This document shows, piece after piece, positions 9,501-16,105 of a stretch of DNA of 33,808 nucleotides; the first letter of the stretch is position 1, and each line of letters opens with the position of its first letter. Made by a program: the position numbers and the translations under genes. Under the pieces are notes generated by a model that saw only the letters and a program-made list of their open reading frames with translations, had not been told where the DNA came from and ran no database searches. Source of the DNA: CAYRFQ01 sp964423615 (GTDB lineage: Bacteria; Planctomycetota; Planctomycetia; Gemmatales; Gemmataceae); contig CAYRFQ010000086.1 of the NCBI GenBank assembly GCA_964423615.1, forward strand, positions 1-33,808, given 5' to 3'.

Positions 9501-9783
9501 TCCCGAACGAAAGGACACTTGTTCCCGGATAGAAATGGTTGAGCGGCTTCTTCTCGATCGGATCGATACAGAATCCCGTACTCCGACCAAACGTGGTGAG
9601 CATCATTTGATGACCCACGTTTTGTCGCACGAAGCAGAATCCCCTATCTCCGTCTTTAAGCACGCATTCACGCGGACATAAGTCGCATACGATGCGGTCG
9701 TTTTCCGAGTGCCACCATCGACCAGGTCGGTAGTATACGGCTTCGTCGGGGTTTTCAGTCACAATTGGTAATTGAATGGCCAT
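6520..9783 (-). CDS. amrS-amrA-amrB: AmmeMemoRadiSam fusion: radical SAM, AMMECR1 and Memo in one polypeptide
   Basis: 1087 residues. Residues 1-365 form the AmrS radical SAM enzyme, with N-terminal CDLCPREC (33-40), the 4Fe-4S motif CNLGCKFC (C98, C102, C105), and a C-terminal zinc-ribbon-like CPSC...CGHC pair (315-343). A Pro/Ser-rich linker follows (about 366-430). Residues about 432-620 are AMMECR1 (AmrA), with LRSCCGF at 485-491 where the family usually has LRGC-x-G. Residues about 625-800 belong to no family I recognise. Residues 820-1087 are Memo (AmrB), keeping the predicted metal-site residues: PHAGW (H862), GPKH (H892), SSDMNHF (H1001) and CG (C1039), plus NEHGVEVELP. The three parts are usually separate neighbouring genes, and their joint reaction is not established. 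The start has GAGGAAC 8-9 bases upstream. No frameshift is needed to read the fusion. Confidence 0.95.
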   Translation of the reverse strand: MAIQLPIVTENPDEAVYYRPGRWWHSENDRIVCDLCPRECVLKDGDRGFCFVRQNVGHQMMLTTFGRSTGFCIDPIEKKPLNHFYPGTSVLSFGTAGCNLGCKFCQNWDISKSREIERLSNRAFPEDIARAAHQLGCHSVAYTYNDPIVWAEYAIETAKACRAVGVKNVAVTAGYITHQAREEFFAPMDAANVDLKAFSEEFYHKITLSHIEPILDTLRYLKRETDVWFEITNLIIPRANDDPGELKQMCEWILESVGDDVPVHFSAFHPDYKMMDRENTPPETLIMAREIALRAGIKYAYTGNVHNAECHSTYCPSCRKVVIERDWYELGYYALNGNKCGHCGHTISGHFHDRPGNWGRKRMRVDMSQFATPAAPMHSRANEQQGSAVVPPRSSFRPGPDSSVPPAGTRNTAPKNGNTPMVTSPLVQPPTLTEAQQLTLLNTAAEYILSAANGWAPEVPDPEIAGIGSNIVNGIYVSLKRAGHLRSCCGFFGRNAQIKQGLQDAAFRTATSDPRFPPISPVELPYLDLEVWLLFAPSPVEEQGEDRVGAIEIGRHGLFVSNGENSGLLLPGVPVEAGWDSLEFLNRVCIKAGLAPTTWRESAAKLMKFEGQSYRGRVITLEQSEGYTTVREFYGPAEMDAYRQYAQNTMSAILQGATPMYYFSGARDCHVNGLIVKAHFHEAGRSISGWRWSTRNPGPLQSAMFGVCEELAISARRSGLSGAFTIDFAFFYSPATHGTIASPDLGGLDPTKRSMLVAERSRSAWVYDPTLSPAELLNKAARLAEIIDPEFAQVLSFSTQSTQAPIDARSIPQPQSGAQDRRPGVAGKFYPDDPGRVSVMLEQMLSGAPANRRQCSAIMVPHAGWRFSGRIAADILKETELPRTIIAIGPKHTALGVDWAVAPHRTWLLPVRNVPSDPELARKLADAIPGLQLDAAAHQNEHGVEVELPIIARLSPETRVVGIALGGGTLRRCEEFAEGLARVISEMPEKPLLLISSDMNHFASDAETRRLDEMALQQLDKLDEDALFRTCRDNHISMCGMLPAVIVLKTLKKLGRLTKSERGGYATSYDTTGNPERVVGYAGMWFE

Positions 9784-10127
9784 CGGCTCGCCGTTCCTCA
9801 GGAGTGCTGGAGTTCGTGCCTATTCCCGAGTCATACACATTTTATTCTATCTGGAGATGAGGTATGTCGTTAGGAGAAAAGTGTCTTGTTGAGGGCTATT
9901 CGGCCAAAATCGCAGACTCACAACAGCGAATCGATAACCAAGGGTCGGCTCAGAGCCTCATTCAGGTTCAACATGCTTTTGGCTTGGCAGAGCGATATCA
10001 TTGTGCCACGCAACGTTCGCAGCCACCAAACCCAAAGGAAATGACCGTCCGATTTTTTTCTAGAAAAGTGCCAAATCTTTTTTCCACCGATCCTCCCAAG
10101 AGCCACACCCCCAAGATTCTCCGACAA

Positions 10128-10225
10128 AAACCTGCAGAAAACTGACAGAAAACTGCGCTAAACCTGCACCAAACTTGTAGTAAACTTGTAGTAAACCTGC
10201 GCCTTTCTTGCACCTTTTTGACACC
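10128..10225. repeat. Degenerate 11-bp tandem repeat array (nine units)
   Basis: Nine consecutive units, eight of 11 bp and one of 10 bp, with consensus close to AAACYTGYRSY. Examples are AAACCTGCAGA, AAACCTGCACC, AAACTTGTAGT (twice in a row) and AAACCTGCGCC. The last two units begin with TTT instead of AAA. The period is close to one helical turn, so the A-tracts fall on one face of the helix. It lies about 345 bp upstream of the AmmeMemoRadiSam fusion start. Confidence 0.75.
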
Positions 10226-10598
10226 TCTCAATTTCCACATGTCCATACACTTCAATGGCTTATGGAAAACTGACCCCGAAAAAACGCCATTTCGGCTCGT
10301 TTTCGAGTCATTCGACCGCTCTCGAGCGCAACTCCCCATAATACAATAGGATTGGACGCCATCTCATTTTGAGAAAAATCGTCGAAGTTCCAAAATTATT
10401 CCTCGGAACCCACAATGGAGTTCCGATCGGGTTGCTGAATGAGCAAGAAACTTGCCAGAAGGCTATGATGACAACCCGTCCCAACTCACCTCATTGCGTC
10501 CCCTCCGAGTGGAGAAACGCCATCTTATGCTTGAGACTAACGCAGTTAATGAAGCGTCTGTCCCGCCAATGAAAAGAAGAGGCTATCCGCCTTTCGCC

Positions 10599-10635
10599 CA
10601 CGACGGCCAATGAATCTCAGTCGTGTTTTTCTTTT
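10599..10635 (+). terminator. Terminator-like hairpin with no known upstream gene
   Basis: CACGAC (10599-10604) pairs with GTCGTG (10620-10625), followed at once by TTTTTCTTTT. The stem is short (6 bp) with a 15-base loop, so it is a modest candidate. No + strand gene is recognised upstream within the gap. It could end an unannotated small RNA or a leader transcript. Confidence 0.4.
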
Positions 10636-10654
10636 CGCCGAAGGCCGACCGCAT

Positions 10655-10782
10655 CTTAGAGGCTGTTCCTAAATTCGAAAATTGATCTCTTGATCGAGCC
10701 GCAGACCTCAAATTGGTGGCGTTTGTCCGCATTTCCACCGGACTTATGTGAACAAATGCTCATTTTCAGAACAGCCTCTAAG
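10655..10782. mobile_element. MITE-like element with perfect 14-bp terminal inverted repeats
   Basis: CTTAGAGGCTGTTC (10655-10668) is an exact inverted copy of 10769-10782. The ends can be read as GAGGCTGTTC flanked by TA, which resembles IS5-family termini. The interior (about 100 bp) is too short for a transposase. It is either a non-autonomous MITE or the joined ends of a deleted insertion sequence. Confidence 0.65.
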
Positions 10783-11071
10783 TTGAGTTTTCCTTGTGAC
10801 ACAATGCCAAGCTCATAGCAACCTGGCAAGGACGACGAAACACCAACTGTATTCATTTCAACAACACATCCTATCAAAAAGAGTACAGAAAAACTGTTCT
10901 CTCGCAATCGATATTTTCTCGCAGAATTTTCTTAAAGCATTTCACAGTAACAACTTAAGAAATACATCGCCGTAGTCTTCCCTGACCGGCACACTCCGTG
11001 CTTAATCAATAGACCATAACAACACGAACTCAAACATCTGACTTCCAACGACTAATTCGGAGAGAATAACC

Positions 11072-12322
11072 ATGGCTCGTAAACTCCCTGCTCGTACTTC
11101 AGTTGCCTCTGTCAAGCCAACGCTCGAAAACCTGGAACAACGGATTGTCATGAACGCCGACATCGATTTCGATCATCATACCGGCATCTTGACGATCGAA
11201 GGAGACAACTATCAAGACGTTGTTCATGTCGTCATCGATGGAAACGATATCCAGGTAGACTTGTACAGCGCCGAGAACCCCAACGTCACAATCAATACTT
11301 CCAACCCACAAGATACCTCCCAGGTCGACCACAAGGACTACGACCGTGATTTGGATGACGTGAAAGCCATCGTCTTTAAAGGCTTCGGCGGCAACGACTA
11401 CTTCCGCAACTCCACAAACGTAAATGCCAAGGCCGAAGGCGGGACCGGGAATGATACTCTCATCGGCGGGAGCGGACATGATCAATTGCTGGGCCAGGAC
11501 GGCTACGACAGGTTGGAAGGCATGGCCGGCAACGATTTGCTCCATGGCGGCTCTGCCCGAGACAGTATCTACGGCGGTTCTGGGTATGACCTGATGTTCG
11601 GAGACCAACAAATTCAGGCCCTCCGCGATTACTGGGAACAACGCGTCGACACTTACGAAAGCAACGGTGTGTCGTCTTCCCTTTCGCCCCATTCCCTCGA
11701 TTCCCATCTACGTAGTCTGGCTACCAGTGGAGCCGAGTTCTACAGCAGTGAATTTCTCGACGTCTACGAAGCGACCGATTCGGGCAACGACATCGACTTC
11801 CTCTATGGCGGAGATCAGAACGATATCGGATACGGCGGGGGTGGTGCTGACTACATTTGGGGACAGGGGAATGACGACTGGATGTTCGGTGGTTCAGGCG
11901 GGGATTGGATCGAAGGTGGATACGGATACGACCGACTCTATGGCGGGGGAGGGAGCGACAAAATCGAAGCCGTCGGTGCCTTCAGCTCGGCCCAAAATGT
12001 CAACACGGACAAAGCCATCATACACGGCGGGGACGATGGGGATCGGTTGTATGGGGACGACGGACGGGATTATCTTTACGGCGAGGGAGCCACCGACCGA
12101 ATGTATGGCGACGGCGGAAGTGACATCATGGCAGGAGGTTTGGGTTGGGACTATCTTTATGGCCAGGATGGAGTCGACTATCTTATCGGCGGGGCCTGGT
12201 ACAACATAGACGACTACAGCAGCGACTGGCTCTATGGCGGCGCCGAAAGAGATTACCTTTACCTGTACTTGGGAGATTCAAAGATGGATAACGACGGCCC
12301 TGACGTCGCCTACAACATGTAA
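11072..12322 (+). CDS. RTX-like calcium-binding repeat protein
   Basis: 416 residues, very acidic. The N-terminus carries LENLEQR (18-24), the short LE-x-LE-x-R leader common on large planctomycete surface or secreted proteins, in place of a normal signal peptide. A beta-rich segment (about 35-70) follows. Two blocks of glycine/aspartate nonapeptides of the GGxGxDxLxG type lie at about 104-177 (GGTGNDTL, GGSGHDQLL, GGSGYDLMFG) and 239-395 (GGGGADYIW, GGSGGDWI, GGYGYDRLY, GGGGSDKI and others). Between them is a non-repeat helical insert (178-238). Such repeats fold as a calcium-filled parallel beta-roll. No catalytic domain is visible, so an extracellular structural or adhesive role is inferred. 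The start has GGAGAG about eight bases upstream. A hairpin follows the stop codon. Confidence 0.88.
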   Translation: MARKLPARTSVASVKPTLENLEQRIVMNADIDFDHHTGILTIEGDNYQDVVHVVIDGNDIQVDLYSAENPNVTINTSNPQDTSQVDHKDYDRDLDDVKAIVFKGFGGNDYFRNSTNVNAKAEGGTGNDTLIGGSGHDQLLGQDGYDRLEGMAGNDLLHGGSARDSIYGGSGYDLMFGDQQIQALRDYWEQRVDTYESNGVSSSLSPHSLDSHLRSLATSGAEFYSSEFLDVYEATDSGNDIDFLYGGDQNDIGYGGGGADYIWGQGNDDWMFGGSGGDWIEGGYGYDRLYGGGGSDKIEAVGAFSSAQNVNTDKAIIHGGDDGDRLYGDDGRDYLYGEGATDRMYGDGGSDIMAGGLGWDYLYGQDGVDYLIGGAWYNIDDYSSDWLYGGAERDYLYLYLGDSKMDNDGPDVAYNM

Positions 12323-12354
12323 GTCTCAGTGAACGAGGCTTGGGACATCGAAAG

Positions 12355-12392
12355 CCAACGACAGGACATTCGTGTGATTGTACTGTCGTTGG
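12355..12392. terminator. Hairpin between convergent genes, candidate terminator
   Basis: CCAACGACAG (12355-12364) and CTGTCGTTGG (12383-12392) form a perfect 10-bp stem with an 18-base loop, 32 bp after the RTX stop codon. AAAG precedes the stem and TGGTCTTT follows it, so only a weak T-stretch is present. It may serve both the RTX gene and the converging WG-repeat gene. Confidence 0.55.
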
Positions 12393-12442
12393 TGGTCTTT
12401 CACTCCCAACCCGAAGTGAACAACACTATCTAGCTACACACA

Positions 12443-13513
12443 CTAATCTTTGGAAGAAACCAAATCGGAGACGTTAATCGTGCTGTAGTTTTCGTCTTGG
12501 TCCTTCACTCGAACTTGGCCATTCCTATCCGGCATCCCGATGTAGAAATATTGGGGCGGCACGACTATGTTGCCCTTGAGATCAAAGATGCCCTGCAGAC
12601 GACCCTTTTTGAACTTGAATAATCCACTACCCAGAGCAGCGCGAGCTGGAAGACTTTCAAATTTTGGTTTGATGACCTCGGACCCAGTTTTGTCAATCAA
12701 ACCCCACTTGTCTCCGACACGAACTCCCAGGTAGCCTTGTTCAAAACCATAGTTGATGCCCCAGAGGAGTTCGTCATATCTGGGCGTCACAAACCAGGTG
12801 CCGTCGGGTTTGAGAATTCCCCATTTCCCCGTGAGCTTGACGGCCGCCACCAATTCCCCGAACTCAGTTTTCTTGAATTGGCTGGCAGCCTCGAAAACCT
12901 GGTTCCGCAACCGCTTGCCCTTTTTGTCCACCAGAACCATACCACCTTCAACGAAAAGGGCCTGATACCCTCCAGGAAAACCCCGAATCATCCCATCGGA
13001 GTATTTGAACTGTGGCTGGACGATCATCTTTCCCGTCTTGTCGATGATTCCCCATTTACCATCGACCATAACCGTCGCCACGCCTTGACCAAACCACTTG
13101 ACGCGCTCGAACCGGGGCTTGATGACAATCTTGCCGTCGCGATTCTTGTACCCGTATCGGTTCCCCACAAGAACCGGCGTCAATCCTTCACGATAGATCG
13201 AGACTCTGATCCGGCTGGGAATCAAACGATCGGGATTGTCTACACTGATGCCGTAAGTTTTGCCATCTTTGCGAACTTCGGCTCCACCAAAGTAAAACGT
13301 GCTAGCAGCTTCAAATTGCGGAGCGATGCGAATCTTGCCTTGCGTATTGGCATACCCCCAAAGGTCTCCAACCTTGACAGGAGTGAGCAAATTATCTTTC
13401 CGAGTTCGATTCTCGAACATACGATCAAACTTTGGCTGGGCGGAAGCCACCTTCCCGGCCACCAAGCACATAGAAAGTGCAACACCAAGACGAACAAAAC
13501 ACCCAAATTTCAT
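12443..13513 (-). CDS. Secreted WG-repeat protein
   Basis: 356 residues from the ATG at 13513, which has AGGAG about ten bases upstream; longer readings add an unrelated N-terminus. A signal peptide is clear: MKFGCFVRLGVALSMCLVAG with cleavage likely after ASA (about residue 25). The mature protein is a run of WG-type repeats, each with a W/Y-G-x-x-(D/N)-x-x-G-K-x-x-(I/V)-x-P-x-F pattern. The best units are LWGYANTQGKIRIAPQF (51-67), GYKNRDGKIVIKPRF, KWGIIDKTGKMIVQPQF (153-169), KWGILKPDG and KWGLIDKTG. WG repeats form beta-rich structures of uncertain function. An extracytoplasmic location is inferred. Convergent with the RTX gene; a perfect palindrome lies upstream (13567-13587). Confidence 0.88.
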   Translation of the reverse strand: MKFGCFVRLGVALSMCLVAGKVASAQPKFDRMFENRTRKDNLLTPVKVGDLWGYANTQGKIRIAPQFEAASTFYFGGAEVRKDGKTYGISVDNPDRLIPSRIRVSIYREGLTPVLVGNRYGYKNRDGKIVIKPRFERVKWFGQGVATVMVDGKWGIIDKTGKMIVQPQFKYSDGMIRGFPGGYQALFVEGGMVLVDKKGKRLRNQVFEAASQFKKTEFGELVAAVKLTGKWGILKPDGTWFVTPRYDELLWGINYGFEQGYLGVRVGDKWGLIDKTGSEVIKPKFESLPARAALGSGLFKFKKGRLQGIFDLKGNIVVPPQYFYIGMPDRNGQVRVKDQDENYSTINVSDLVSSKD

Positions 13514-14154
13514 ACTTGGAAAACTCCTATGGTGGATGCAAAGGAATGAGGACATACAGTGGTTTTGTTTTCGGCAGTGCCGAAAACGACCTGTTCCTGA
13601 GTAGATGACGGACCATGTTCGCAAAGGCTCCTTCGCACGGACGGACCAAGCAGATTCACAACGACAAAGTATTTCGCAAATGGCAACAAAAACGATTCCG
13701 CGATCCCGAGGCGCATCGGGGGTGAACGCGGAATTGTGTCGGAACTGGCTTCCAATGACACAGTTCTTGGGAATGAAGACGACAACAAGCCAAACGACTT
13801 GGTCCAAGGCCAACTAGGACGCGTAAACGAAAAACCACGCATCCTCCAGCGAGCAGACGCACTCAATAACAATTGAAAGACGTCAAACCACCGTGTCTTC
13901 AGTGGCTTACCGTTCGTGATTGCGATGCTCTTCGATTGGCTTCACAATACTCTTCGTCGTTGCCGAGCTTTTGGATTCCGGATTCCGAAAATTCTTTGAT
14001 TTGTCGACATCGGTGCGGGAATGCGCCCAAGGACTGACTTCGAAATCGGCCGATCAATCCGGCCTGCACGGGCTGTCGAGAAATGATTGGCTTTCCTCCC
14101 CACGCAATTACTGTCCTCGCGACTCGCAAAGGGAGGCTTCCGACAAAGGACGAC
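13514..14154. other. Intergenic stretch, no gene supported
   Basis: About 640 bp between two minus-strand genes. The only clear structure is the palindrome at 13567-13587. Short ORFs here lack recognisable motifs. Confidence 0.5.
13567..13587. promoter_or_regulatory. Perfect palindrome upstream of the WG-repeat gene, candidate operator
   Basis: GTTTTCGGCA and TGCCGAAAAC are exact inverted copies separated by one base. The centre lies about 64 bp upstream of the WG-repeat start codon, a typical place for a repressor or activator dimer site. As RNA the minimal spacer would make a poor hairpin loop, which favours a DNA-binding site. No binding protein can be named. Confidence 0.45.
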
Positions 14155-15219
14155 TCAACGAACACCCAAATTCGACAACTCGGCCCGGAATCGCCTCGGG
14201 TCGCGAAGTTGGTCGAAGACACCTTCCGCGTTCGCGATGTCTTCCTCGCGAAGTTGCTTCATGGAGGCAAGAATGCGGCACCGTTCTAGATGGATTCTGG
14301 CCTCGTAAGCTGTTCGACCCATACTCTTGATCGACGCCAGTTCCTGTTCCTTGACTTTAAGGGCCTGCTCGGGTCGTCCGACCTTGAGGTGGAGCGTGGT
14401 GAGAGCGTCAAAGAACAACTCGGTTGGCTGAGAAAGCAGTTGTCGGATTTGCCGCACTGCTCGATCTTCAAGGGTCTGAGCATACTCAAATTCACGCTCT
14501 TGAGCTGCCAAAACGGCTTTCCACAAAAGGAAACACGCCAGGTGTTCCCTGCTCGACCGTCGGCGAGCCGACATTTCTCCGATCTCAGACCATCCTTGCA
14601 ACGACTTGTAATCTCCCAGACGATACGCGATGCGACACAACCGTACGCAAGCCTCGGCTCGATAAAAGTCGGAGTCCTCGTCTTCGGCCATCGCGAGAGC
14701 TTGCCTGCCGTGATCCTGGGCCTCCTCGAAGCGCTCGCAAGCAAGGTGGTAGTCGACACGACAATCCTGAACACAGTGACGACACTCGAGTCCAGGCGAC
14801 AACTCACGGTTCATGTACTCCAAGGCTTTCTCGATAGCCTCGGCGTAACCCTCTGGGTCGATCGCAACGTAGGCATTGATGAGGTCTTCCTGGAGGCAAA
14901 TGCGCTGAGGAAAGGCCTGGAACTCCGGGCGACAGGCTTCCAGTGTGGCTCGCATTGCCAAATCGAGGACCTCACGGTAATCCGACTTGGTGAACAACAT
15001 CACCTGCAACCGCCAGTGGTCAAACATCAACACCCAATGCGTCTCGTGCATCGAGTGAGCAAGCTCCCGCCCGTTTTCGAGGAGCTTCAAAGCCCTGTCG
15101 GGGTCGTCCTCACGGTGCGAAATCCCTTCATCGAGCAAATGATGGAGTCTGAGCCTGTCCTGGTCATTCGACAGGTAGGCGTCAACACGGTCATCTTCGA
15201 TCCATTCCCAAACGCTCAT
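14155..15219 (-). CDS. TPR-like helical repeat protein, cytoplasmic
   Basis: 354 residues, almost entirely alpha-helical, with no signal peptide or membrane segment. Helix pairs with the spacing of tetratricopeptide repeats are visible across the protein, for example DPDRALKLLENGRELAH, DYREVLDLAMRAT, FEEAQDHGRQALAMAEDED, FYRAEACVRLCRIAYRLGDY and GRPEQALKVKEQEL. A cysteine cluster ECRHCVQDC (about 144-152) sits between two repeats and could be structural. TPR proteins mediate protein-protein contacts; no partner can be named. It stands alone, with large gaps on both sides. The start ATG at 15219 is preceded by GAAGGG about 12 bases upstream. Confidence 0.75.
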   Translation of the reverse strand: MSVWEWIEDDRVDAYLSNDQDRLRLHHLLDEGISHREDDPDRALKLLENGRELAHSMHETHWVLMFDHWRLQVMLFTKSDYREVLDLAMRATLEACRPEFQAFPQRICLQEDLINAYVAIDPEGYAEAIEKALEYMNRELSPGLECRHCVQDCRVDYHLACERFEEAQDHGRQALAMAEDEDSDFYRAEACVRLCRIAYRLGDYKSLQGWSEIGEMSARRRSSREHLACFLLWKAVLAAQEREFEYAQTLEDRAVRQIRQLLSQPTELFFDALTTLHLKVGRPEQALKVKEQELASIKSMGRTAYEARIHLERCRILASMKQLREEDIANAEGVFDQLRDPRRFRAELSNLGVR

Positions 15220-15385
15220 GAGTCATTGCCCTTCGTCGGCTGTTGGCTCGTCTTCGAACTCATTAGAATTGCCATGCGAGATTGAGTGCCTTTACAACAA
15301 CTCAAAGTACCGGCGAGGACCAAGAAGAATGACTCCTCGCGTCCGCGTTTTGCGATTGCAGTGCACCTTCGAGACCTGCGCAGTC

Positions 15386-15431
15386 AGAGTGATTCACACT
15401 TGTATTCGGTACGGTTTTCGTTTTCAAAGCC
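15386..15431 (+). repeat. Dispersed repeat, partial copy (matches 30595-30643)
   Basis: About 42 of 49 aligned positions match the left end of the MITE-like element at 30593-30819. Shared blocks include GATTCAC, CTTGTATT and TTTTCGTTTTCAAAG. Similarity stops after this block, and no matching right end was found nearby, so this is a solo end or remnant. Confidence 0.65.
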
Positions 15432-15785
15432 CTTCTCCCCCATTTAGTCGGCTAGACAAGAGTCGTGTTTTAGTTTTTAAGCTCCGAAGGAGCGATAGAT
15501 CCTAGCCGTTGGTGGGAACACACGGGACTCAAAGAACCACAACAAACACGACACATACTTATCCGTCCACCCCTCGCGTGTACCTGCGAACTGGACAAGC
15601 ATTTCTTTTTCGTTCCAGGGCAAACCTCATCGTAGCCCCGACACAACGACCAGGTACTTGAGCGGTTTCACCATCCGCGTAGCTCTCAATCATCTCTCGA
15701 TCAAAAAAACCAAGGGTATCTTGCGATGTATTGGTCTATCGCTCGGCACCGGGCTCAACCACCTTTGGACTATTTCTTCCGTTTT

Positions 15786-15809
15786 CGCCAGGTCATCTGA
15801 GACCTGGCG
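15786..15809. repeat. Perfect 9-bp inverted repeat
   Basis: CGCCAGGTC and GACCTGGCG with a 6-base loop, about 300 bp upstream of the PQQ-propeller gene. No T-tract follows. It is probably part of a degenerate palindromic repeat. Confidence 0.45.
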
Positions 15810-16105
15810 TACCGAGCCGTCTGAGCCTCTTCAGCATAGGAGTTCAAGCCACACGAGCAAAGGTGTTTTTCTCACAAATCCCGTTCTACTCAAAAACACA
15901 CTCCAACATTATAAAACGCCTGCGACTCGGGCTACCGGAAAACCAACCGAACAACACTCCATCCCCCAACATAAAGAAACACACCTTCTCAAAAACTTAC
16001 GCTTGACCCTCCGCCACCGAGGAGAAATAATCTACCCCAAAGATAGTAGACATCTATCTTCTACAAAATTTCTCACCACCCACACTCATCACACCGAATC
16101 TACCC

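Larger units (their letters stand above)
9784..11071. other. Long intergenic region with repeats and hairpins
   Basis: Nearly 1.3 kb without a convincing gene, between the divergently oriented AmmeMemoRadiSam fusion and the RTX gene. It contains a 12-bp perfect palindrome TTTTCTAGAAAA (10056-10067), an 11-bp tandem array (10128-10225), a terminator-like hairpin on the + strand (10599-10635) and a MITE-like element (10655-10782). The last 250 bp presumably hold the promoter and leader of the RTX gene. Confidence 0.6.
15220..16105. other. Long intergenic region between divergent genes
   Basis: About 890 bp without a convincing gene between the TPR-like protein and the PQQ-propeller protein. 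It holds a copy of a dispersed repeat (15386-15431), a small hairpin GCTCC-GAA-GGAGC (15481-15493) and a 9-bp stem (15786-15809). These resemble degenerate intergenic palindromic repeats. Promoters for both flanking genes must also lie here but could not be fixed. Confidence 0.55.

Noticed and set aside
10128..10225. The 11-bp array as a CRISPR
   Set aside because: Units are only 11 bp with no unique spacers between them.
15481..15493. GCTCC-GAA-GGAGC as a terminator
   Set aside because: The T-rich stretch precedes rather than follows the stem on the + strand, and no T-tract follows on the minus strand.
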